Assembly: GCA_022702705.1 (NCBI GenBank) | Contig: CM040425.1 | Coordinates: forward strand, 5,286,001-5,350,000 | Origin: Papilionanthe hookeriana x Papilionanthe teres | Lineage: Eukaryota; Streptophyta; Magnoliopsida; Asparagales; Orchidaceae | Reading direction: 5' to 3' | Length of the DNA: 64,000 bases | Shown here: positions 36,173-47,110 of the stretch, in pieces | Position numbering within the stretch: the stretch's first letter is position 1 | Layout: each line of letters opens with the position of its first letter | Program-made: the position numbers and the translations under genes | The notes under the pieces: model-generated | Databases searched by the model: none | Told to the model about the DNA's origin: nothing | What the model saw: the letters and a program-made list of their open reading frames with translations, nothing else

Positions 36173-39100
36173 TATCGGCATATTTTTTAGGTTGTGTGTT
36201 TAATTTATAATTATATATAACTTGAAAGTAGCATTTGGTTTTGAAAATAATTTTAAGTTTAAAGATTTCAAGATATGAAATTAAACCGATCTCACATCAC
36301 AAATAGTTTATATAAAGGAGCACCACATCACAAATTGTGTATCTCTCCCGAAGAATAGACACACTGCTTGATGATGGGGCCCGATTAAATAAACTAGAAG
36401 ATTTGTGAAATCCATTTGGTCTGCGAACCAATTTTATAAGCCGACAAGTTCCCCTGCTTAATATAAATGAATTAAGTAGGGTTTATATTACCTGGGTTCT
36501 TAAAGTTCCTTAAAAGGGCAAGCCTCTATAGTTAATTACATCTTAAATGACGGGAGTCATTTAAGAAAACTCTCAATAATGATCAGTGGTTTTGCTCTCA
36601 AGAATTTCAAAGTTTAAGGTTTTCAAACAATTGGATTCTGGAAATTTCAATAGGGAATAGCTCGAATTTGGAACAGTTTATTTTAAGAGTCCAATGGAAG
36701 AGAGGTAGGAGAAGCTGAGGATCCAAGAGGAATCTTGGCAACTTCCCAAACTATCCTATTGTTTGACTTGAATTTGAGAATATTTATTTAATGTTTCAAT
36801 CCTGCCAATTTTAATTAATTAGGACTTATATTTGTATGACACAATCATACAAAGAGCCTTGAAGATGTGAGGGATTATGTCGTACCAAACGACTACCTCA
36901 GAATCCTAAGACCGGTTAGGGCTTAATTTGCATAACATGATTGTGCAAATGCCTAACTACAAAATTGAGGATTTATGTTGCACTAGGCAAACTACCTCGA
37001 AATCCTATGGCTTGGTTATTTAAAACTAGGAAAGGTTTTGCTGATGTAGATTCCAGTTTTGCTGACGATGATGGCCGTGCTGCCCACTATGCTCCAAGCT
37101 CCTTGTTGTTGCACAGGTTTAGTTTTAGAAGGTGAAAATCAGGAGATGGGGAAAGTGTTTTGGCTTAGAAAAATCTTAAAGTTCAAATGTCTTTAATGTT
37201 TTATTAGGGGAATCTTAAAGTTGATTATAACAACACCGGTTAAGATCCCACGGTTCCATCATTCCGGCACCGTTATTTTTATCGAATTCAGTTAGTCCAA
37301 ATGAATTTGCTAAACTCAACTAAATGAGTTCCACACTTTCATTTAGACCGCGGGAAATCTCGTTAGCAACACGTAGGTTACATCATCCGAGGTATTCCCG
37401 ATCATCCAACGAGACGTTTTAATTTAGTTGCAATTGTAGTTTTGTTGTTCTGTTTCTAATTAATTTTGAGTTGTTTTATCTTTTGAATGTTGTGGCGGTG
37501 AATTTTATCTTGTGTCAATTTTTAATTTAGTTTTGGTTTCAGTTTTGTGGCTATCCTAAAAGATTTCAATTTTCATGCAACAATCTTGTTTAACATGCAA
37601 GAAAGGTAAAGCGCAGTACATGTAAGTAACTTGCAATAAAATAAAAGCGTACCTGGAGGTTCTTCCCGTCATTCCAAGCAACATTTAAAACACATGTTAA
37701 GAGCATTTAAATGTTTATTACAAATACCTAGGTAAAGCTAAGGGAAGGTTCTAGTTGTCTACCAAATTCCTAATCATATTGCTAGTCATTTCCTATGACG
37801 TTTAGGTTCTTGTGTTTTGTTTAAGGATGATCTTCTTCATCAAAGAACAATTAAGTTCAGTTGTTCTTCTAAAACTACCCATCATATTGAGAAAGTGCTT
37901 AGGATAAATCCTAAACATCTTTTCAATACTTCTGGGACTGTTTTGAGTCCAGTGAATTTAATTGCACGAGTGAATTAATCCTCCGAAGTTTAGTCAAGTT
38001 TTGTTTCTTGCTCGATGAACTAAGATGTTTGATTATCCTATGAGTGGAGTGACATTTCACTTAATGTTCCATTTAAGAGTTATGATAACGAAAGCCTTTA
38101 AGGGCAAATTAATTTATTAAAGATTTTAATGATTTAAAATTGGAATTGATGATTTAAAGTGGTTTAATTTAATTATGAAATTTTAATAATTTTAAGTTTG
38201 GAATAATGTACAAATTGTTTTAAATTTAGTTTAAATCTTTAAACTTTGTTTTATCTTAATGTTTCAGATTAATTTTGATGTTTTAAATTTACTTAGAAGT
38301 GTTTGAATTATTCATATATTTTTGATGGTTTGATTTAGGTTAATTATAATATTTTAGGTTAGTTTTGATTAGCTTAATTTGTTTTATAGTCTTAATTATG
38401 AATTGTTTTAATATTATTTAATTTTCAAATTTGGTTTAAGTTTGTTATTAAGTGATGTTGAATTAATTTTTAAATTTAATTTAATTTAATTGTTAAATCA
38501 CTTAATATTTTAAATATTAATTTAATTAAGGGTTATTTTCTTTTAATTTTTAATTTATTAATTCCAATTATTATTTTAAGTTTAATTAAGAATTAGATCT
38601 TATCGAAGTGATTTATTTAGGGATTTTAAATTAAAGAATTAATATCTTCTAAAGTTATATCCCTAACCTTAATAATCCAAATTTTAATTTAATCTTCCAA
38701 AATTTAAATTATTTAATTAATTAAAATTTACTTTAAATGTTTTTAAAGTAATTATTGGGTTTCTACCTTCTAATTGCCTAGATTTCAATCATCTAATAAA
38801 AATTTTAAAATCAGATATTTTACCCTCCCCTTTGATTAAGCCTAAAATATTAATTAGGGTTAAATTTTTTAATTACCTTTATGCCCTTTTAAGCTTATTT
38901 ATTTCATAACTCACTAAATTTAGCTCAAATAAAATTTAAATTTTTATGTCACCTCACTCACATGTCAATTAAGACATTAGAGGAGAAAATGTGACTTTTT
39001 TTGAATTTAATTTAATTTATATATGTATTTTTGTGAGAAAATGAGGGTTTCCAATGAAAATTCAACAACATAACCAAGGCAAGGTTTCTGTCCTTAAGAA

Positions 39101-42100
39101 AATTATGAGATGTTCCTAATGACCAGAGGACCACTTGGACCAATTTTGGTGATTTTTTTAATTATATTTTATTTATTATAATTATTTTTAGTTTTAGAGT
39201 GTTAATTAATTATAAAATAAAATTAAAGTTGAAAAATGGATTTTATATCTTTCATAAATCTTTCTGATCTCAAGGAGCTCAGAGGAACAAATTTTATATT
39301 TTTTTTATTTTTATTTAATTTATTAGATTTAATTTAGTGAAAATGTAAGGAAATTCATTTTTTTAATATTAAAAATTGTCTTAAGCATTTAAAATTCAAT
39401 TTCTTAACATAGAGACTTGAGAAAAATATTTAGTTTGTTCCTAAGTGATTAGTAGGCGAATGTGACATTTTTGTGATTTTTAATATTTTTGTGATTTTTA
39501 TTATTTTTTAATTATTAAAATATTGAAAATATGATTAAAAATGAAAATTTTTAGAAAATTTTAATTTTAATTTTCTTAGACTCTCCGAACATCAGAGAAG
39601 TCCCAAAACCAATTTTGTGAATTTTTAAAATGTATTTTTGGAGTTATGTTTAAAGTTTATTATTGGTCATGCAACTTAATTGGTCCATTTAGTGGGGCTA
39701 ATCACCTCCAATTGATCTCAAATTTTTATGTGAGGTTACTCTGATCCTAAAGACTAGTGAAGAATTTTTTTCAAGTTATTTTGATATGTGGTTAACCCAA
39801 ATTAATTAAAATTCAGTTTTGAGTATTTAGGCCAATTAGGGTTATTCTTAATGAATTAACTCAAACCATAATTTTCTTAGGGTCCTCTGGTCCTAAGATA
39901 CTTCTCTTAATTTTCCTAGGATTTATTGCACAACATGCTAATTATGGGAATTAAAATATCAAAACAGGCACAAAAATTTGGAAAATCAATAACTTATCAT
40001 AGAGATGGCCTCTGACCTTGGAAAATTCAGGGAATGTTCTCAAGATCAGAGGCTACAAAAGCCCTATGGTCTCATGCCATGGTGAATTGTCTATGCAAAT
40101 GGAGAATTAAAACATTGAAATGAGTAACAAATTAATTAAAAATAAAATACTCAACAAAATGACTTGATTTCTTTTCCACATTGTTCTCCTCTGTTTACTG
40201 AGCAAGAGGGTATTTTTAGCTTATTTTTCTGATTTTTTTCTGCAAAGTTATAGATTTTTCAAATTCTGGGTATTTAAATAAATAGAAAATAACCTATTTA
40301 TCTACTTATCCACGCGGCGCCGCGTCAACCTCGGCAGCTCCGAAAGGCCACACGTCGCACTCCCATTCGACGCCGCCCTCTGACTCGGATGCCACGCGGC
40401 CCGCGGTCTCGCTCCATCCTTCGATCCGGTGTAATCTGGACCGTCCATTCGATACACGCGTGAATGGACGGCATCCGTTCATCGTCCCCGAGTGCCCCAA
40501 CCCGAGAACCGTCCACACTAAAACCTTAAGATCTCGAGCTATAGTTAACCAAATCGCATGTGGTTTTCTCCTACATGTTCGTCCAGCCTAGAGCTACACA
40601 TCTATATGGCTAACATACATCAAAATCGACTCAAATTAAATGATGGATCGCTTGAAGCTTGGGCTAAAGAGAAATCCACATACCTTGGTTCAGGAGGTGA
40701 GGAGCCTGGGGATGAAGCCTCTGGCCCTGGCAAATTGTCTAGGTACAACTTCCACCATGCCCGATTTCAAAGCTTGGCCGATAGAGAGAATGGCTGGCCT
40801 GGTGAGGAGGCTTCCACTGGGGGACTCCTTCTCTTGGTCTTGTGCAGGTGTGGGTGAGTTTAATTTGATTTTGGTGAAGGTTTCAGAGTTGTCCTGGTTT
40901 TGGGGCTAAGTTTGAACTCTGAAATCGAGCTCGGCCTAGGGGAAATTGGAGGTCGGATTTCGGTGGGGGTCAAGTGCTCTATGTATGGAGAATGGTCTGG
41001 AGTAATTTTGGCAGAGTTTCGTTAAGTTTTTTTTCAACACCTCCTTTGGCCGAGAGGTGGTGGTGTTTAAATAGAGGTGGCTGGAGGGCCTCCCAAGGGG
41101 AGTTGAAGGCTGCGATGAGCTGTCTTGGTCAAGAGAAGAACAACCATGGTGACCATTAGGCATAGGACAGCTCAGCAAGGACGAATTCAAAATTTTGGCT
41201 CACATGGAGCTCTCGGCCATAGAGTTTTCCAGCGACTGTGGTGGCTGGCTGGCGTGGTCGAGTCACCATCTTGACCGGTGAGGTCGGGGTCGGGGTTTAG
41301 TGAAATCGATTAGGGTTGGCCATGTGTAAAGTGGCTTGATTTAAATGGTATGGGGGAAGGGTTATTTTGGGCTTGGTTTGGTCAACCCATGGAAATGGGC
41401 TTGGTGTACCCACCAAGGTCTCATTTTGGGCTGAAAGGAATCATTTGGGTCAGCCAAGAGAAGGTGGTGTGGTCTCTATCCATGGTGAGGTGGCTAAGCT
41501 TGGTTTAGAGTGTATCATAAATGGGGTTAAAAATGCTTAATGAAGGCTTAATAATGAGCCCCCTCTTCTTTCCATTAATGGCTTGGTGAGGTGGAAAGTG
41601 GCTTCCATGGCTTGCATATGGCTTATGCATGGCTTCATGGCTCACATTTGGCTTGGAAAAAGTTGGCTTTGTTTCATAAAAATGGATTTTAAAGGTTTTG
41701 GATATTTTGATGGAAGTTGTCATGTGGTTTGATTTAGAACAATTTGATATTTGATTAGGACTTTAGGGATTGTTTTAATTGAATGCATGATGAAGAAGAG
41801 TGTCACATGGGCTTTGGAATGAATTATGGGCTTTTTTAGATTTAGTGAAGATGGGCTTTTAAAATGCCTTAAGGGAAGTGGGCTTTGAAGTTTTAAAACA
41901 AATTGGTGGATGGAAATTTTATAAATTATTTGGCCCAATGAGTATTTAATTTGATTTAGGAATGTTTCATGAATGGTTTGGAACCAATTTGGGGCAATTT
42001 GAAGTTGAATTGGGTTTAATTTAGGTTTTTTGGTAATGGGGCCAAAGTGGGTCAAGTTGGGCTAACTTGGGTTAAGGTTGGGCTAATGTTGGGTTTTATG

Positions 42101-43446
42101 TAAAATTAATGTTGCAAAAGGTTTATGGGAGTGTTACAAAGAGTTTTCAATTTTGGTTGGGCTTTGATTTTAGGATTTGGGCCTATCTGGATTCATGATT
42201 GGTTTTGGCCAAATTGGGGATTTTTTATTTGGGTTAGGTTTGGGTGAAGTTTGGGTTCAAATTTTGGGTAAATAAAGTTATTTTTTTGTTTGTGGGGATG
42301 TTAGGAAGGTTTTGGAAAAGATTTGGGGCTAATTGGAGTTGAATTGGGTTGGTTTGGGCTACGTTTAGGTTATTGGCCAAAATTGGGCCTTAGGCTTCAA
42401 TTGAAATTGGATCCAAATGTTCATCAAATTGGGCTTGGATTTGGTCTAAATTAATATTAGGGATATTTAATTGAAGTTTAGAATTGAATCAGATCAACAT
42501 TGAGATCAATTGGAGTGGTTTGGTTTGACATTGGGCTTACTTTGGTTAAAAATGGGTCAAATTGGGGGTTTTGGTAAATGTGGGTTAAATTGAAAAAATT
42601 GGCCTAAGGTGTAGTTAAACAAAATGAAATGGGGAATATTTGGGATTTTCTGGAATTTTTTGGGAATTTTTAGAATTTTTGGATTTTTGGGCTAAAAGGG
42701 TATTTTGGGTATTTTTTTAAATTGGAGGATATTTTTGGAAATTTTGGTGTATTTGGCTATGGATGATAATTTGAGTGGTGGGAAATGTCTGAGATTGATT
42801 TTGTGGAATTTTGGGTAATTTGGGCAATTTTATAAATTTTGGGTTATTTCAAAGGCATTTGGTAGGTTTGGCGGGTGTAGGGCCCCCGGGGTCAAAAATT
42901 GAAATTTTGGAAAAATGAAGATTGATCAAATATAAGTAAAATGGGATCATTTTGGTTGAGCCATGAAGCCATATTAAGCTCACAGGAGCCATGAGAGGAC
43001 TCATTTTAGGCACTCAATATGTTGTTCCTAACCCTCTTAGCCAGGGGCTTAGGGGTTGAGGACCATCCATATGGATTACCTACATGAGTCAAGAAGTCAA
43101 ATTGGGTGTAGGTGCGGTTTTAGGACTTGGAATGTGTGTGTGGGAGTGTAATGTGTGTGCAAGTCAACCCTCACCAGACCAGGCCACTCAGGGTAGTCCT
43201 TAGGCCAAAGAGTCCTATAGGGAACTCATCCTTTAAACCTCCACATTTGATCTTAACCCTCCAAGTGGCTTAGGGGTTTACAATTAGGCATGTGAGGTTT
43301 AAAGAGAGTTAAGAGGTGTTTGAATTTCTAAATGGTGGGTTCCATCTTTATTCCTCTAGGATAGTCAAAGGGAAAAACCTAAGGCTAGATCCTAAGTACT
43401 AGGGAGAGAGAGAAGAGAGAAGACCTCATCAAAAATAAGGTCAACA
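36173..43446 (-). repeat. 3' LTR of B (7,274 bp)
   Basis: On the plus strand it begins TATCGGCATATTTTTT (TA where TG is expected) and ends GGTCAACA at 43446. It is near-identical along its length to 55993-63305. Differences include a ~45-bp stretch at about 60527-60571 present only in the other LTR. Bases 41300-42900 are G/T-rich on the plus strand, that is C/A-rich on the sense strand. Open frames such as 40558-40857, 41720-42055 and 36941-37135 recur in both LTRs simply because the LTRs are duplicates. Confidence 0.95.
40271..40530 (-). promoter_or_regulatory. Putative LTR promoter: GC-rich island plus TATA-like box (3' LTR)
   Basis: On the sense (minus) strand a ~220-bp GC/CpG-rich block (40530 down to about 40310, including GCGGCGCCGCGTGG) precedes TATTTAAATACCC at 40280-40268. 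This is a plausible upstream element plus TATA box with transcription starting near 40240. The same layout is at 60101-60360. No motif here proves function. Confidence 0.4.
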
Positions 43447-43466
43447 AATGGACCCCCAATAGGTGT
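43447..43466 (-). other. Polypurine tract of B
   Basis: The minus strand reads CACCTATTGGGGGTCCATT directly before the LTR start TGTTGACC. Copy A has the same context at 15410-15433. Its 18-base core is complementary to a site in B's own leader (see findings). Confidence 0.75.
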
Positions 43467-43794
43467 GGTGTGCCGACCAAGCACACCGCTCGTAATGGTG
43501 TTGACCGAAGAGATCAACAAAACCAATACAGACGTCTAAGTGACCCACTTAGAATGAAGTATAGAAAAGTTTCCGTTGGGGAGTAAGACTGAAGATTCCT
43601 GAACTTTCGCTGGGGAAAAGAAAAGGAGGTGAATTCCATATCACAAGATCCGGGGGAAATTCGATTTAAATTTCGTTTTATTTTCTGTTTTAAGTTTTAA
43701 TGTGTGAGTTTGGATTTTGGTTTAAGTTTCAATTTCAGTTGAAGTTTAATTTAGAATTGATTTAAGAAAATTTTGGATTTGAAATGAGAATTGG

Positions 43795-44572
43795 AACCTA
43801 GGTTCCAACCTCGGGATTGCACAGAGAACTGGAATTTAGGTACCAGCCTCAAAGTGAGAATCGGAGTTTAAATATCGATTGAAAAGGATGAGAATCAGAA
43901 TTTAGGTACTGATCTCGAAATGAAAATTGGAATTTGGTACCAGTCTCGAAGGTTTAAAGGGAATTGAAATTTAGTATCAATCTCGGAAGAGAGTCGGAAT
44001 TTGGTACCGACCTCGAAAGGAGAGAACTGGAATTTTGTACCAGTCTCGAAGGTTTAAAGAGAATTGAAATTTAGTATCAATCTCAAAAGAGAGTCGGAAT
44101 TTGGTTCCGACCTTGAAAGGAGAGAACTGGAATTTGGTACCAGTCTCGAAGGTTTAAAGAGGAAATTTGGTATCAATCTCAAAAGAGAGTCGGAATTTGG
44201 TACCGACCTCGAAAGGAGAGAACTGGAATTTGGTACCAGTCTCGAAGGTTTAAAGAGAATTGAAATTTGGTATTAATCTCAAAAGAGAGTCGGAATTTGG
44301 TACCGACCTCGAAAGGAGAGAACTGGAATTTGGTACCGAGTCTCGAAAGGTTTAAAGAGAATTGAAATTTGGTATCAATCTCAAAAGAGAGTCGGAATTT
44401 GGTACCGACCTCGAAAGGAGAGAACTGGAATTTGGTACCAGTCTTGAAGGTTTAAAGAGAATTGAAATTTGGTATCAATCTCAAAAGAGAGTCGGAATTT
44501 GGTACCGACCTCGAAAGGAGAGAACTGGAATTTGGTACCAGTCTCGAAGGTTTAAAGAGATTTGAAATTTAT
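43795..44572 (-). repeat. Tandem array, 100-bp unit, ~6 good copies (3' UTR of B)
   Basis: AGAGAACTGG recurs at 44021, 44121, 44217, 44317, 44419 and 44519 (spacing 100, 96, 100, 102, 100). Each unit is made of three ~33-bp subrepeats built on GAATTTGGTACC followed by a CTCGAA-like string. The leftmost part (43795-44020) is more diverged. It shares the ancestral subrepeat with A (14922) but not A's 89-bp unit. Open frames at 44064-44565 are repeats read as codons. Confidence 0.92.
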
Positions 44573-45299
44573 TTGGAAGTTCTTTGTGAAAATTTCAGTT
44601 TAGTGGAGGGTTGGAATGAGACATGAAAGCGTTTCACATCCCAGGAGCGTTGATCGAAGTTTGATATTTGGCGAAGGATATGAACCCATGCCATCAGAAC
44701 CAAATCAAAAATTTTTGTGGTTCTGTGTCAGTAGACTCAGTCGACCTTCTTAAAAGAGGGAAGGAACTGCTGGGAGTCCAAAAGATTTCGAGAACAGCCG
44801 GAGGCTGGGGATATTAGATTCGGGGTTTCGTTTTAGTTTGTTTATTGTGATTCAATTTTAGCTTGATTTTCAATTTAGAGTTCGTGTTTATTTGGAGTTT
44901 GTTTTGACATTCAGATTTTTAAGAAAGTTCTCATTTATTCTTTTTTTTTCGTTCTTTGTTCGAAGTTCTTTTAATTTAATGGTGTTTCCCAGTCAATTTG
45001 CACAAAAAGAGGTGAAGGCAAAATACGACATGGTCATTTTCATTTCAATCTTGTCGAAAATACATCATACATCTTGATCCAAAACATGATGATATTTTCT
45101 TTGAGAATTCAGTATCTCATACAATCCATATATATCCAAAACGGATTGTGTAAGATTCTTGCAGGTTTCTTCCAAAAGCATCTGTCGAAATCCATGTCTG
45201 AATAGTGAGTTACATGGACAACAACATCACCTTCCAAGCCAACCTTGGCAGGAAATGTCATTTGGATATGCATTGGAGGTGTGCTATCTCCCATGTAGC
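44573..45299 (-). other. 3' UTR of B next to the AlkB ORF
   Basis: No gene or clear signal. Mixed-composition sequence between the array and the AlkB stop codon. The small open frame at 45109-45303 (minus) is just the continuation past the AlkB stop. Confidence 0.5.
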
Positions 45300-46786
45300 T
45301 CACAGCTCGTAGGGCCGAAGGCTCTCTAACTCTGGATCTGGCTGAAAGTGGAAAGGCATTTTTCTGTCATCCATCCTTCTGAAAGTGACGGAGATTCGTT
45401 CAATAGGCATTCCTGGAATGCAATGTTTTGCTATGTCCGCTCCATTTACTTTTAATACCAAGACGGAACCTACCGGTAGTGGTATCTCCACCGGCCCTCA
45501 GAATTCTCTGGGGCCTGCAATCCGAAGGTCAGATCCAAACATGATATTGCACTGGTTGACAAAAGACACTGTGCAGAAAGGTCTGACGAAGTCATGATGG
45601 TCTATGTGTGGAGGTATGCAGTCACCCTCCTTGTAGATATTAATGATGCAGCTGTTGGGTATGCAGTCCACGGGCAATACCTTCCATGTCACCATCCTCT
45701 TTACCATTCTTTTAATAATATTCGGCATCGGATCCACCTCACTGCGACGGAGTATTCTTGGTGAATTTCCTTTTCTGTCTACCGCGAAGTTGTAGCAACA
45801 CCCGCATTGGATCGTAACTCTTCCTTTTCCTGGCATCCATCTTCGGGGCTCTGAATAGGTCTTTTCCCTTAGGCGACCAGCTCGGCCCATTTTCTGAAGC
45901 TCGAGTACGCAGTCTACAATGTGCTATTGTTCGTAGTCCGAAAACACATCTGTATGCAGCTCAAGGCCTTCCAAGATGTTGACCCTCTTGCCTCGAATTC
46001 TTTTGAAGTATTCAAAAGTTTTCTTTTCAACTTGTTGTAATTTCTCCAGCTCATTTTCCGAGATTATCTAAAGTCCTCGGGGTCTGGTAACATACTGCAG
46101 GATGTACGGCTCAACCCCAGCATGCTCTCCTGTGTGTCTCGGCTCCTCGGGGATAGTCTCTGTCGGGACATCCTCCGAGGTTGTTTTCGCAACAAGACTC
46201 TTCAAAACTGGTAGCTCTGTCTGGCATCGTGATACTATCTCTGTTTCTATTTTCCTTGGGATTTCTTTCATCCTTTCTGCTATTCTTGGAATTGACTTCC
46301 TCTTTTCTGGTTCCTGACGAACCAATTTCTTCGAAGTATTTGTACCGACGGTAGTGACTGTCTCTTCACACTGATCTGCTGCCAGCTTAGTCAGCATCTT
46401 GCGAATGCAACGGTTCTTGTTTCTTCGTTGAGTAGGAGTGAGAGTAGCTCTCCTCTCCTCTTGAATTTCTGTAGGCATGGCGCTGACAAGTCTGCCTTCT
46501 GCTGTAGCCACCATGGACTTAACTTTCTTATCCTCTCCCGTTGCATGAGCGGTGTTTGCTTTTCTTTTCTTGCTGGTGGACTGCTGACTTGGGCCACCCA
46601 ATTTCATCACTTGTCGATCGTGGAACTCTTCTCGATCAATCAGAGTCCAATCAGTTTCCTCATATTCTGACCCGGCTGGTGTGAAATCAAAGTCAATTTC
46701 AATTAGGCTCCATCCTTCATCCTCTTTTTATCTAGTGCTAGACTCACGCCATTTTTAAAGTTCAGAACCAACCGCCCGTTCGACAT
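45300..46786 (-). pseudogene. AlkB-domain ORF (ALKBH9-like 2OG-Fe(II) dioxygenase) of B
   Basis: Extra ORF after integrase, read from ATG at 46786 to 45300. The N-terminus MSNGRLVLNFKNGVSLAL resembles ORF1 of the same element (55449), followed by a basic motif TLTPTQRRNKNR. The AlkB domain occupies about 46020-45300: KRVNILEGLELHTDV, GRAGRLREKTYSEPRRW, GKGRVTIQCGCCYNFAVDR, PNSCIINIYKEGD, PPHIDHHDFVRPFCTVSF (iron ligands His and Asp, HID at 45608-45600), LPVGSVLVLK, AKHC (distal His, 45425-45423) and ERISVTFRRMD (Rx5R, 45398-45378). This order is that of plant ALKBH9-type m6A RNA demethylases. Breaks: 1-nt loss near 46710, TAG at 46070-46068 and 45926-45924, TGA at 45500-45498. The domain is otherwise one continuous frame. 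Enzyme class is near certain; substrate (m6A in RNA) is inferred from the family. Confidence 0.88.
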
Positions 46787-47110
46787 TTCCCTACGAAAAT
46801 AAGGAAAGGATCAGAGGCTGTACTAAGAACAAGAACAATAAGAAAACATTTATTAATGAAAAAATTTATTTACTTCTTTTAAATTTTAAAGAGAGTAGGA
46901 AGATATAAGGAAAGATCAGGAATGAATTGATTTAAAAGAAAAGATCAAAATTTTATCATTTCACATATTTTCTTTTTAACACATTTTTTGTTAATGATTT
47001 TTATTTTATCATCCATTTTTTTATTTTGGGTTCGGACCCAGTTACGATTGATTACTCCACCCGTGTTTCTAGGAATGAGACCCCACTTTTAAAGTTCATC
47101 CTTCGAAACA
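46787..47110 (-). promoter_or_regulatory. Spacer with splice-acceptor-like site before the AlkB ORF
   Basis: AT-rich, T-rich on the sense strand near its end, closing with CCTTATTTTCGTAG (AG at 46792-46791), then GGAA and the ATG. Copy A has TTACTTGTGCAG at the same place. With the acceptor-like CCCTGCAG before ORF1, this suggests the AlkB ORF is made from a spliced mRNA. Not proven by sequence. Confidence 0.4.

Noticed and set aside
40306..40909. Several open frames in the GC-rich part of the LTRs (also 60080-60780) that could suggest a host gene
   Set aside because: They recur in both LTRs because LTRs are duplicates, have no recognisable product, overlap on both strands, and arise from GC-rich composition lacking stops.
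41300..42900. Telomere-like repeats (TTTGGG-type words)
   Set aside because: Words are irregular with no fixed 7-bp period; they are part of the G/T-rich LTR skew.
43795..44572. Regular repeats resembling a CRISPR array
   Set aside because: Units are contiguous 100-bp tandem repeats with internal subrepeats and no unique spacers, inside a plant retrotransposon 3' UTR.
45300..46786. AlkB region as an independent host gene fragment caught between elements
   Set aside because: The same ORF sits at the same position in copy A, and its N-terminus is related to the element's ORF1, so it belongs to the element.
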